Source: Conyzicola nivalis
GTDB lineage: Bacteria > Actinomycetota > Actinomycetes > Actinomycetales > Microbacteriaceae
Length of the DNA: 64,000 bases
Direction: 5' to 3'
Assembly (NCBI RefSeq): GCF_014639655.1
Contig: NZ_BMGB01000002.1
Location: forward strand, 558,001-622,000
The notes beneath the pieces are model-generated. The model saw nothing but the letters and a program-made list of their open reading frames with translations, was not told the DNA's origin and ran no database searches. A program made the position numbers and the translations under genes. The first letter of the stretch is position 1. Each line of letters opens with the position of its first letter. Of the stretch, positions 44,064 through 52,419 are shown piece after piece.

Positions 44064-45623
44064 GTGCGAGTTCTCGATCTGCTCGACCGTGCCGAGCTCG
44101 GGCTGTCGACCGTATGGGCAGAGCCCGCGATGCTCGAGCGCGACGTCAAGGGTTCGTACATCGTCGACCTGCCGAACCCCGGCAAGTTCCTCTCCGAGGG
44201 CGACCTCGTGCTCACCGCGGCGATCTGGGCGACCGGGCCCGAGAGCGCCGAGACCTACGTGTCCGCGCTCGCCGTGAAGAACGTCGCCGTGCTCGTGGTC
44301 GGCACCATTATCGTCGGCGAGATCCCCGACTACATCGTGGCCGCCTGCCGCGCCCGCGGGATCGTGCTGCTGACGGTGTCGCAGGACGTGTCGTTCAAGG
44401 CCGTCACCCAGTACATCGAGTCGACCGTAGCGAGCGCCGACAGCGCCGGCACCTCACGCAGCGGAAACGTCACGCGCACGCTGCTCGACGGAATCGGGTC
44501 CGGCACAGGGGCGCAGGGCGCGCTGCGGTTGTTCTACGAGGAATTCGCCACCGAGTGCTGGCTGCTCGAGTCGGGCGGCGCCGTCTCGGCGGTGGTCGGA
44601 ACCGCGCCGAGCGTCGACGACGTGGCCGCGGTGTGGAACCGGATGCTCGGCTCCGCCGAGACCGCGGTGGTGGTCGTCGACGGACGCGGCCGACCCGCGT
44701 CGGTCTGGCCCATCGTCACCGAGACCGTGCGGTCGATCGGTTATCTCGTCTGCGCCGGCGACCACCGCTCCTGGCCCACCGACCTCGAGCGGGTCGTGCG
44801 CACCCTCCTGCTCGTGGTGCGCGTCGAGCTCGAGCTCGCCGCCAACAAGCGCGAGGCCGAGCAGGCGCAGGCCATCGAGTTCGTGCAGCAGCTCATCTCG
44901 GACACGCTCTCGCCCGGGGAGGCCTCGGCGCGGCTGCGGCTGGTGGGCATCGACCCGCTGCTGCCGGTGACCGCCATCGCCGCCCAGGTCGACGACACCG
45001 ACTACCCGACCAGGGCCGTGCTCGACGCCGCCACCTCCCTGCTCGCGGCGCCCGGACGCGTGGTGATCGGCTGCGACCTCGGCGACGAGGCCGTGGTGCT
45101 GCTCGGCGGGGTCACCGAGACGCCAGAAGAACTCATCGCCGGCGCCGAAGCGGCCGCCGACCGCCAGCGCGCGCTGCTCGGCGAGCGGCACCTGCGCATC
45201 GGGGTGAGCGAACGCACCCTGAGCCTCAGCCAGCTGAGCTCGGCCGTCGGTTCCGCCCGCGCCCGCATGCGTTCGGCCGTGGGGGAGGGCGCCATCGTCT
45301 GGTCGACCCGCTCGACGCCGCGCTCGTACGAGGCGTTGCTCGAGATGCTGCCCGACCGGGTGCGCGTGGCGTTCGGCCGCTCGCTGCTCGCGCCGCTCAT
45401 CGACTACGACGTGCGGCACGGCTCCGACCTGGTGCAGACGCTGCGGGTGTTCCTCGACGCGAGCGGCGCGTGGCAGCAGGCCGCGACCGAACTGCACGTG
45501 CACGTCAACACCCTGCGCTACCGCATCGGCCGCATCGAGGATCTCACGCAGCGCGACCTGTCGACCATGCGCGACCGCGTCGACTTCTTCCTCGCGCTGG
45601 CGACCGTGCCGTCGGCCGACTAG
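44064..45623 (+). CDS. PucR family transcriptional regulator (purine catabolism type)
   Basis: 519 residues. N-terminal purine-catabolism regulator domain (about 1-125: MLERDVKGSYIVDLPNPGKFLSEGDLVLT, and VSQDVSFKAVTQYI), a central GGDEF-like/GAF-like region and the C-terminal PucR helix-turn-helix (about 460-515: LRVFLDASGAWQQAATELHVHVNTLRYRIGRIEDLT). PucR proteins respond to purine breakdown signals and activate permease and degradation genes. It is the first gene of the deaminase island and converges on the PPC/deaminase pair, so it is the obvious pathway regulator. GTG start with GGAAAGG upstream. Confidence 0.9.
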   Translation: MRVLDLLDRAELGLSTVWAEPAMLERDVKGSYIVDLPNPGKFLSEGDLVLTAAIWATGPESAETYVSALAVKNVAVLVVGTIIVGEIPDYIVAACRARGIVLLTVSQDVSFKAVTQYIESTVASADSAGTSRSGNVTRTLLDGIGSGTGAQGALRLFYEEFATECWLLESGGAVSAVVGTAPSVDDVAAVWNRMLGSAETAVVVVDGRGRPASVWPIVTETVRSIGYLVCAGDHRSWPTDLERVVRTLLLVVRVELELAANKREAEQAQAIEFVQQLISDTLSPGEASARLRLVGIDPLLPVTAIAAQVDDTDYPTRAVLDAATSLLAAPGRVVIGCDLGDEAVVLLGGVTETPEELIAGAEAAADRQRALLGERHLRIGVSERTLSLSQLSSAVGSARARMRSAVGEGAIVWSTRSTPRSYEALLEMLPDRVRVAFGRSLLAPLIDYDVRHGSDLVQTLRVFLDASGAWQQAATELHVHVNTLRYRIGRIEDLTQRDLSTMRDRVDFFLALATVPSAD

Positions 45624-46078
45624 TCGAAGCTCAGGTTCGCCAGTCCGTGAGCCGCGGCATCCGGCTTGCGGATGAACCGGGGCGACAGCACCTCTTCGAT
45701 GACCACCTCGGTGACGTAGTGCACCGTCGCCGCGAGCAGGTGGCCCGCGTAGCCGTTCGCCGAGTAGGCCTTGACTCCCACGGCCACGTGCACGTGCGGG
45801 GTCACCGCGCCCGTCGCGGGGTCGAAGGCGATGGTCCCCGACCCGGTTCCCTCGACACCCTCGAGGTGCACCGAGTCGGGCAGCGGTGCGTCGTGGTCGT
45901 CGATCACCGAGCAGGTGCCGATGAGCGAGACGCGGGTGAAGGCGCCGAGGAACACCGGCAGGTAGCCCTGTTCGATGCCGTGCTCGGCGCAGACCGCCGC
46001 GATCGACGACAGCACGTCGTCGCCCGGCTGCAGCACGACGGCGAAGCGTCGGCCGGTCGTGAGCTCAGCGCTGATCAT
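45620..46078 (-). CDS. PPC/DUF296 domain protein
   Basis: 152 residues, a single PPC (PCC) domain of the kind found fused to AT-hooks in plants and alone in bacteria. Metal-like histidines lie in TPHVHVAVG and the YAGHLLAATVHYVTE motif. No DNA-binding tail is seen. Trimeric bacterial members have unknown function. ATG lies 14 bases inside the end of the deaminase gene, so the two are co-translated; the stop overlaps the pucR stop on the other strand. Its tie to the deaminase suggests that it binds or senses the same metabolite. Confidence 0.85.
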   Translation of the reverse strand: MISAELTTGRRFAVVLQPGDDVLSSIAAVCAEHGIEQGYLPVFLGAFTRVSLIGTCSVIDDHDAPLPDSVHLEGVEGTGSGTIAFDPATGAVTPHVHVAVGVKAYSANGYAGHLLAATVHYVTEVVIEEVLSPRFIRKPDAAAHGLANLSFD

Positions 46079-47060
46079 TCTCGAGCGCCTTCCTCACCTC
46101 GAGGCGCAGCGCCTGCTTCTCCGCCTCGGGCAGGAACGACGAGGTGAACGAGTTCTCGGCGAGGGTGCCGAGCTGCTCGGGGCCGAGGGCGAGTTCGTTG
46201 GTGATCGCCGCGAAGTTGTCGTTGACGTAGCCGCCGAAGTAGGCGGGGTCGTCGCTGTTGATCGAGACGAGCAGGCCCTCGGCGAGCATCGCGGGCAGCA
46301 GGTGGTCGGCGAGCTCGGGCGGCGCCGTCTTGAGCGCGATGTTCGACAGCGGGCACACCGTGAGCGGGACCTGCTCGTCGCGCAGGCGGGCGACGAGTTC
46401 GGGGTCCTCCATCGCGCGGTTTCCGTGGTCGATGCGTTCGACGGCGAGCAGGTCGAGCGCCTCCCAGACGTAGTCGGGGCCGCCCTCTTCGCCCGCGTGG
46501 GCGACGCGGTGCAGGCCCTCGGAGCCCGCGATACCGAACGCCTCGGTGAACAGCGAGGGCGGGAAGCCGAGTTCGGAGGAGTCGAGACCCACCCCGATGA
46601 AGCGGTCGCGGAACGGCATGGCCTCCCGCAGCGTCTGCGTTGCCGCCTCGCCGCCGAGGTGCCGCAGGAAGCACAGGATGAGGTCGGCCGAGATGCCCGT
46701 GGCGGTTCGCGCGTCGGCGATCGCCGCGGTGAACCCGGCGAAGACGGCCTCCTGCGGAACGCCGTTCTGGGTGTGCGTCTGCAGGTCGAAGAACATTTCC
46801 GCGCGGCGAACTCCGGATGCCGCGGCGCGCGTCAGGTAGGCGGTGCCCAGATCGTAGAAGTCTTCTTCGGTCTTCATCACGGCGAGGTTCGCGTAGTAGA
46901 TGTCGAGGAACGACTGGAGGTCGGTGAAGCGGTAGCGGGCCTTCAGCTCGACCGGATCGAAGGTCGGAAGGTCGACACCGTTGCGGCGGGCGAGAGCGAC
47001 GACGAGTTCGGCCTCCAGTGATCCCTCGATATGCATGTGCAGTTCGGCTACTGGGAGCAC
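46065..47060 (-). CDS. Adenosine/adenine deaminase family protein, copy 1 (intact HAGE motif)
   Basis: 331 residues, zinc TIM barrel of the ADA family. Zinc ligands His8 and His10 (ELHMHIEG), catalytic Glu191 in HAGE (188-191), RIDHG His, and NSDD near 277 for the last ligand. Length and motif style fit the adenine deaminase/N6-substituted adenine deaminase branch as well as adenosine deaminase. GTG start chosen because GAGAGGA lies at proper distance upstream; a GTG 27 bases further up is possible. Product ammonia is the likely benefit. Operon with the PPC protein; divergent from copy 2. Confidence 0.85.
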   Translation of the reverse strand: MLPVAELHMHIEGSLEAELVVALARRNGVDLPTFDPVELKARYRFTDLQSFLDIYYANLAVMKTEEDFYDLGTAYLTRAAASGVRRAEMFFDLQTHTQNGVPQEAVFAGFTAAIADARTATGISADLILCFLRHLGGEAATQTLREAMPFRDRFIGVGLDSSELGFPPSLFTEAFGIAGSEGLHRVAHAGEEGGPDYVWEALDLLAVERIDHGNRAMEDPELVARLRDEQVPLTVCPLSNIALKTAPPELADHLLPAMLAEGLLVSINSDDPAYFGGYVNDNFAAITNELALGPEQLGTLAENSFTSSFLPEAEKQALRLEVRKALENDQR

Positions 47061-47330
47061 GGGCGTTCCTCTCGATTCTCGCGACACTTGTGGTGTGTGG
47101 CTTTCGAGCTAACCACAGCATTGCGGGGCGGTATTCGGAGGATCGCCCAACCTTGCCCCGATCCGGGGGAGCGGAAGTCGGTGGATCCACCAAGCCGCAA
47201 CACGGCGACCACGGGCCGTAACCGGGGTGAAACGTGTTCGGACGATCGTCTAAACCGAGCGGGGCGGATGACCCGTTTCTTTGTCCGGCTCGTTATGGTG
47301 CGAGCGTCGCCCGATTGCTTGACTGAGCCG
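47061..47330. promoter_or_regulatory. 270-base divergent control region between two deaminase genes
   Basis: No ORF is credible inside. It holds a GlnR-like box (47218-47233), the palindrome GACGATCGTC (47241-47250), a TAAACC -10 candidate (47251-47256) and TATGGT (47294-47299) towards copy 2, and a TGTGG...CCACA inverted repeat close to copy 1. Base composition at third positions drops here compared with both genes. Confidence 0.45.
47218..47233 (+). promoter_or_regulatory. Perfect GlnR-consensus box upstream of deaminase copy 2
   Basis: GTAACcggggtGAAAC matches the actinobacterial GlnR consensus GTnAC-N6-GAAAC at all defined positions. It is 98 bases before the GTG of copy 2 and could serve both divergent promoters. 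Confidence 0.5.
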
Positions 47331-48350
47331 GTGATAACCCGAACCGAGCCAGACGAGGCCACCGCCGCGTTCATCGCCGGCATGCCCAAAGCGGAGCTGC
47401 ACGTGCACCTCGAGGGCACCCTCGAACCCGTCCAGCGGCTCGAGTTCGCCGAGCGCAACGGCGTAGCGCTGCCGCAGGACGACGTCGCCGTCTACACCGA
47501 TCTCACCAGTTTCCTCGCCTCGTACTACCCGAACATGACGGTGCTGCAGACCGAGCGGGATTTCTTCGACCTCGCCTTCGCCTACCTGACGAAAGCGGCC
47601 GGCCAGAACGTGCGGCACACGGAGATGTTCTTCGACCCGCAGGCCCACACGAGCCGCGGCATCGCGTTCGCCACCGTGATCGCCGGGTACCACGAGGCGG
47701 TGGTGCGCGCCGAGCGCGAACTCGACATCAGCGCGCAACTCATCATGTGCATCCTGCGCGACCACAGCGCCGAGTCCGCCATGGACACCCTCGCCGAGTC
47801 GTTGCACTACAAGCACTGGATCGTGGGCATCGGGCTCGACTCCGACGAGCGTGACAACCCGCCGTCGAAGTTCGCCCGGGTGTTCGCCCGCGCCCGCGAG
47901 GAGGGCTACCTGCTCACGATGCACTGCGACGTCGACCAGCCGAACAGCATCGAGCACATCCGTCAGGCGATCGAGGACATCGGCGTCGACCGCATCGACC
48001 ACGGCACCAACATCCTCGAGGACCCGCGACTCGTCGCGCTCGCCCGCGACCGGGGGATCGGGCTCACCTCGTGCCCCCTGTCGAACGCCGTCGTGAGTGA
48101 CGGCGGAAAGGCGCCCGAGATCGTCGAGCTCCTGCGCGCGGGCGTGAAGATCACCGTCAACTCGGACGATCCGCCCTATTTCGGCGGCTACGTGACCGAC
48201 AATCTGCTCGCCCTGGCCGCGGTGACCGACCTCAGCCGCGACGAGCTGGTGCTGCTGCAGCGCAACGCCTTCGAGATCTCGTGGATCTCGTCGGTCGACC
48301 GCGACGCCCACCTCGACGCGCTCGACGCCTACGCGGCGGGAACGGACTGA
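47331..48350 (+). CDS. Adenosine deaminase family protein, copy 2 (HAGE replaced by HCDV)
   Basis: 339 residues, clear paralogue of copy 1. Zinc ligands His24 and His26 (ELHVHLEG), IDHG (222-225) and SDD (278-280) are kept. At the place of the catalytic HAGE motif it has HCDV (198-201): the proton-shuttling Glu is Val, with Asp200 and Asp202 next to it. This should change chemistry or substrate; it may be a deaminase with an aspartate in the role of Glu or another hydrolase. GTG chosen because third-position G/C is high only from there; in-frame TTG (47319) and ATG (47268) are alternatives. Confidence 0.8.
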   Translation: MITRTEPDEATAAFIAGMPKAELHVHLEGTLEPVQRLEFAERNGVALPQDDVAVYTDLTSFLASYYPNMTVLQTERDFFDLAFAYLTKAAGQNVRHTEMFFDPQAHTSRGIAFATVIAGYHEAVVRAERELDISAQLIMCILRDHSAESAMDTLAESLHYKHWIVGIGLDSDERDNPPSKFARVFARAREEGYLLTMHCDVDQPNSIEHIRQAIEDIGVDRIDHGTNILEDPRLVALARDRGIGLTSCPLSNAVVSDGGKAPEIVELLRAGVKITVNSDDPPYFGGYVTDNLLALAAVTDLSRDELVLLQRNAFEISWISSVDRDAHLDALDAYAAGTD

Positions 48351-48365
48351 CCGACCCCACACACT

Positions 48366-48381
48366 GTTTCGACTTCATTAA
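48366..48381 (-). promoter_or_regulatory. GlnR-like box before the amidohydrolase-importer operon
   Basis: TTAATgaagtcGAAAC on the minus strand, part of TGTTTCGACTTCATTAAGAA on the plus strand, which matches a site at 62816-62835 in 17 of 20 bases. 128 bases before the amidohydrolase ATG. Confidence 0.45.
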
Positions 48382-48387
48382 GAAATC

Positions 48388-48416
48388 GCCCGATCGGGCC
48401 CACTTGTCAACAAGTG
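48388..48416. promoter_or_regulatory. Twin palindromes, second a GntR-type operator
   Basis: GCCCGATCGGGC (48388-48399) is perfect. CACTTGT-CA-ACAAGTG (48401-48416) has perfect 7-base arms and the TTGT..ACAA core of GntR-family operators. TTGTCA inside it is also a good -35 box, with a weak GATACG -10 18 bases later, so repressor binding would block polymerase. The UTRA regulator at the end of the operon is the likely ligand-responsive binder. Confidence 0.5.
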
Positions 48417-48508
48417 TTGCCGATGCTCGATACGGTCGAAGCAACTCTCCTGCGCGGGGCATCGTCGCCACCGCTACCGACATCACCCACGCTTGGAAAG
48501 GCACCGCT

Positions 48509-49708
48509 ATGAGCCGCATCGATGGCATCGCGATCTGGAACGGCCGCTCCGCGGTCGGAACGGGATCGCTCAGCTGGGAGGGCGACGAGATCGTCGCCGT
48601 CGAGCCGAGCGAAGCCGACGCGGCGGCGCTCGCCGAGTACGGCATCATCCCCGGCCTGGTCGACACCCACGTTCACATCAGCGGCTATGCGGGCGAGCGC
48701 ACCGTCGACTGGTCGAGCTGGCCGATCACGACCCCGGCCGTCGAGAAGTCGCTGCACATCGCCGCCAACGCCCGCAAGGCGGCGGCGATGGGGATCACCA
48801 CGCTGCGCGACCTCGCCGGCGACGAGAACCAGATGGCCGTGGCCCGGGTGTTCGACGAGGGCATCCTGCCCGGCCCGCGCCTGCTGGTCAGCGGACAGGT
48901 GGGCATGACCGCGGGGCACGGCGACCTCTTCGTGCCGCCGCACTACCCGCACCGCGACCCCGTCGCCGACAGCCCCGACGAGTGCCGCAAACTCGTGCGC
49001 CACTGGGCGAGGGCCGGCGCGACCGGCATCAAGATCTACCTCAGCGGCGGCGTGCTCTCGATGGGCGACAAGGTGGGCTGGCGCAACCAGACCCTCGCCG
49101 AGATCCGCACCACGATCGACGAGGCGCACGCGCTCGGCATGCCGGTCGCGGCGCACACCCACTCCGCCGAGGGCGTCGAGATCGCGCTCGCCGAGGGCGT
49201 CGACTCCATCGAGCACGGCACGGGGATTTCGAGCAAGCACTGGGCCGATCTCGTGGCGAAGAACGTGCCGGTCGCGCCGACCCTCATGATCAACAACTTC
49301 ATCGCCGACGGCACCGTCTCGTTCTCCGAGGAGGCGCAGCAGAAGGCCCAGCAGGTCGTCGCCGAGCGCGACGCCGGGTTCGTCGGGGCCGGTGCTGCCG
49401 GCGTGCGGTTCGTGCTCGGTACCGACGCGAACGGCAAATTCGTGAAGTTCGGCGACCAGTACGAGGAGATCCGCATGATGGCGAAGACCTTCGAGTGGAC
49501 CGCCGAGCGTGCCCTCGTCGCCGCCACCTCCGACGCGGCCGACGTGGTGGGCCTCGGCGGGAAGGTCGGAACGCTCGCCCCCGGATTCGGCGCCGACTTC
49601 ATCGTGATGAAGGGACGTCCCTGGGAGGACATCGCCGACATGCGCGTCGAGAACATCGTCGCCGTCGTCTCCCGCGGCTCGGTCGTCTTCGGCCAGCTCC
49701 CCGCCTGA
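48509..49708 (+). CDS. Metal-dependent amidohydrolase (imidazolonepropionase/prolidase-like, COG1228)
   Basis: 399 residues, amidohydrolase TIM barrel with flanking beta parts. Metal ligands His54 and His56 (DTHVHISG), probable carbamylated Lys175 (GIKIYLSGG), His216 and His236 (AHTHS, IEHGTG) and Asp306 (GTDANG). This two-metal, carboxylysine pattern is that of the Xaa-Pro/Xaa-Arg dipeptidase and imidazolonepropionase-like group, which hydrolyse amide or lactam bonds; exact substrate unknown. ATG with GGAAAGG upstream. First gene of the operon and therefore a possible first or last step for the imported compound. Confidence 0.85.
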   Translation: MSRIDGIAIWNGRSAVGTGSLSWEGDEIVAVEPSEADAAALAEYGIIPGLVDTHVHISGYAGERTVDWSSWPITTPAVEKSLHIAANARKAAAMGITTLRDLAGDENQMAVARVFDEGILPGPRLLVSGQVGMTAGHGDLFVPPHYPHRDPVADSPDECRKLVRHWARAGATGIKIYLSGGVLSMGDKVGWRNQTLAEIRTTIDEAHALGMPVAAHTHSAEGVEIALAEGVDSIEHGTGISSKHWADLVAKNVPVAPTLMINNFIADGTVSFSEEAQQKAQQVVAERDAGFVGAGAAGVRFVLGTDANGKFVKFGDQYEEIRMMAKTFEWTAERALVAATSDAADVVGLGGKVGTLAPGFGADFIVMKGRPWEDIADMRVENIVAVVSRGSVVFGQLPA

Positions 49709-49755
49709 CCCCGCTCTTCCCCAAGCACATCTACAGCACCGTGAAAGGAACCACA

Positions 49756-51366
49756 GTGAGCACCAAGAAATCTCGCGTCTTCCGCCTGACGGCCATGCCC
49801 GTCGCCGCGCTGGCGGCGATCAGCCTCCTGGCCGCCTGCAGCTCGGGCACCGCGGACAACGACGCGGCACCCCTCGAGTCGTCGAAGGACACCATCGTCT
49901 TCGCGATCAAGGAAGACCCCACCTGCCTCGACCCCCAGCTGACGTCGCTCACCACCTCGCTGAACATCGGACGCCAGGTCGTCGACTCCCTCGTCGACCA
50001 GAACCCCGAGACCGGCGAGATCGTGCCGTGGCTCGCCGAGTCGTTCGAGACGAACGACGACCTGAGCGCCTTCACCTTCACCCTGCGCGACGACGTCACC
50101 TTCAGCGACGGCACGGCCCTCACCTCCGCGGTGGTCAAGGCCAACCTCGACTCCCTCATCGCGCTCGGCAAGACCGCACCCCTCGCTTCGCAGTTCCTCG
50201 CGGGCTACGTGAGCACCGACGTCGTCGACGACCTGAATTTCACGGTGACCTTCAGCGCGCCGAACGCCCCGTTCCTGCAGGGCGCGTCGACCATGACGCT
50301 CGGCATCGTCTCCGAGGCCACGACCGCGCAGGCCGCCGACGTGCGCTGCACCGCCGGCCCGATCGGCTCCGGTTCGTTCGTCTACGACTCGTACACCCCC
50401 AACGACTCCGTCGTCATCGTCAAGCGTGACGGCTACGACTGGGCCTCGGAGCTGCGCGAGCACACCGGCGAAGCGCTCGTCTCGACCATCGAGTTCCCGG
50501 TCATCACCGAGAACGGCGTGCGCACCGGCGGCCTCGAGTCCGGAGAGTTCGACATCATCCAGGACCTCCCGTACATCGACGAGTCCCGCTTCACCACCGA
50601 CGACTACAACCTGTACGCGGCCGCCAACACCGGCGTGCCGAACAGCCTCATCCCCAACACGACCCGACCGATCGTCGCCGACGAGGCCGTGCGCAAGGCC
50701 ATGCTGCTCGGCACCGACCGCGAGGAGATCAACCTGCTCACCGGTTCGGTGAGCGGCCAGCCGGCGACGAGCGCGCTCACCAGCTCGACCTCGGGCTTCG
50801 AGAGTCAGGCCGAGGCCACCGCCTACGACCCCGACGCCGCCGAGGAACTGCTCGACGACGCCGGCTGGGAGATGGGTTCCGACGGAATCCGCGAGAAGGA
50901 TGGCACGAAGCTCACCGTCACCGCGACCGCGTTCTACGCCCAGGACGTGCTCGAGGCCACCCAGATCCAGCTCAAGAAGATCGGCATCGACCTGCAGCTG
51001 AAGATGGTCACCTCCGGCGACTTCTTCGGCGCGATCGCGACGGGCGACTACGACTTCCTCGCCGCCGGCCTCACCCGGAGCGACCCCGACGCCCTGCGCG
51101 TGCTCTTCTCCCAGGCCTCGGCCGCGAAGTGGGGCATCGTCGACGACGCCGAACTCGAATCGATCCTGCTCGAACAGGCCGCGACATCCGACACCGCCGA
51201 CCGCCAGGCGCTCATCGACCAGGCCCAGGAGATCATCATCGACAAGGCCTACCTCGTGCCGATGCTCGAGACCACGCAGCTGCACGCGTCGGTCTCGACC
51301 GTCTCCGGCGTCACCTTCGACTCCGCGTCGCGCGTCCAGCTCTACGACGTTCGCGCGTCGGAGTAA
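49756..51366 (+). CDS. ABC transporter substrate-binding lipoprotein, family 5 (island importer)
   Basis: 536 residues. Lipobox LLAAC with Cys28; mature part has the SBP_bac_5 marks SFETNDDLSAFTFTLRDDVTFSDG and LLDDAGWEMGSDGIREKDG. GAAAGGA site before the GTG. Family 5 proteins bind peptides, opines, glutathione, nickel, sugars and a range of plant compounds. Here the operon carries deaminases, so an amino-purine conjugate or other nitrogenous aromatic ligand is a reasonable guess; peptide binding is not excluded. Confidence 0.92.
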   Translation: MSTKKSRVFRLTAMPVAALAAISLLAACSSGTADNDAAPLESSKDTIVFAIKEDPTCLDPQLTSLTTSLNIGRQVVDSLVDQNPETGEIVPWLAESFETNDDLSAFTFTLRDDVTFSDGTALTSAVVKANLDSLIALGKTAPLASQFLAGYVSTDVVDDLNFTVTFSAPNAPFLQGASTMTLGIVSEATTAQAADVRCTAGPIGSGSFVYDSYTPNDSVVIVKRDGYDWASELREHTGEALVSTIEFPVITENGVRTGGLESGEFDIIQDLPYIDESRFTTDDYNLYAAANTGVPNSLIPNTTRPIVADEAVRKAMLLGTDREEINLLTGSVSGQPATSALTSSTSGFESQAEATAYDPDAAEELLDDAGWEMGSDGIREKDGTKLTVTATAFYAQDVLEATQIQLKKIGIDLQLKMVTSGDFFGAIATGDYDFLAAGLTRSDPDALRVLFSQASAAKWGIVDDAELESILLEQAATSDTADRQALIDQAQEIIIDKAYLVPMLETTQLHASVSTVSGVTFDSASRVQLYDVRASE

Positions 51367-51390
51367 TCGGGTAGTCCGGAAAGCACCGCA

Positions 51391-52419
51391 GTGAAATCAG
51401 CAGGAACGTCACCCACCAGGTTCGCCGTAGCCGTGCGCTACCTCGCGCCCAAGCTCGTCCAATTCGCCTTCGTGATCTGGGCGACCTACACGGTGACGTT
51501 CCTGCTGATCCACCTGCTGCCCGGCGACCCGTTGCTCGCCGCACTGTCGGTCAAGGGCGGCGACGCGACGACCACCGATCCGGCCGCGCTCGAGATCCTT
51601 CGTGCGCAGTACGGTCTCGACGGTTCGCTCTGGGACCAGTACTGGGGCCACCTCATCCAGGCGTTGCAGGGAAACCTCGGCCTCTCGATCGCCACGGGCC
51701 AGCCGGTGGGAGACATGATCGCCCGCGCCCTGCCGAACACCGCGGCCGTGGCGATCCTCGCCCTCGTGCTCGGCGTCGTCTCGTCGGTCGTCATTACCTA
51801 CTTCGCTTACGTCACCCGGTGGGGCTGGGTGCGCAACACCCTGCTGCAGATCCCGCCGCTCGGCGTCGCGATCCCCGCGTTCCTCTCCGGCCTCGTGCTC
51901 GTGAGCATCTTCGCCTTCGGCCTCGACCTGCTGCCGTCGTCGGGGAGCCGCAACCCGCTCAGCATCGTGCTGCCGGCCATCACCCTGGCGCTGCCGGTGG
52001 GGGCCATCTTCTTCCAGGTCTTCTCCGCGGCCGTGCTCGAGGCGATGGCGAGCCCCTACGTCTTCACCGCGACCGCCAAGGGTCTCGCCCCACGCACGAT
52101 CTTCCTCCGCCACGTGCTGCGCAACTCGTTGCTGCCGTCGATCACGATCCTCGGCCTGCTCATCGGCTACCTCGCCGGCGGTACCGCGGTCGTCGAGACC
52201 GTCTTCTCCCGCGACGGCATCGGCCGCCTAACCGTCGACGCCGTGCTCGCCCGCGACTCCAACGTCATCCAGGGAATCATCATCGTCGTCGCCCTCGTCT
52301 ATTCCGTCGTCAACCTTCTCGTCGACCTCTCCTACGGCGTGATCGACCCGCGCACCCGGGCTGCGCTCAGCGGCACCGCGGTGGCACGGGCCAAAGACGA
52401 GGCGGCGGTCGAGGTATGA
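51391..52419 (+). CDS. ABC transporter permease, DppB family (island importer)
   Basis: 342 residues, six helices, with LIHLLPGDPLLAALS after the first helix and the EAA loop YVFTATAKGLAPRTIFLRHVLRN. GTG start 24 bases after the binding-protein stop. Ends with an ATGA overlap on the partner permease. Confidence 0.92.
   Translation: MKSAGTSPTRFAVAVRYLAPKLVQFAFVIWATYTVTFLLIHLLPGDPLLAALSVKGGDATTTDPAALEILRAQYGLDGSLWDQYWGHLIQALQGNLGLSIATGQPVGDMIARALPNTAAVAILALVLGVVSSVVITYFAYVTRWGWVRNTLLQIPPLGVAIPAFLSGLVLVSIFAFGLDLLPSSGSRNPLSIVLPAITLALPVGAIFFQVFSAAVLEAMASPYVFTATAKGLAPRTIFLRHVLRNSLLPSITILGLLIGYLAGGTAVVETVFSRDGIGRLTVDAVLARDSNVIQGIIIVVALVYSVVNLLVDLSYGVIDPRTRAALSGTAVARAKDEAAVEV

Noticed and set aside
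47031-47330. 100-residue N-terminal extension of deaminase copy 2
   Set aside because: It would overlap copy 1 on the other strand, carries control sites, and lacks the codon bias of the gene body.
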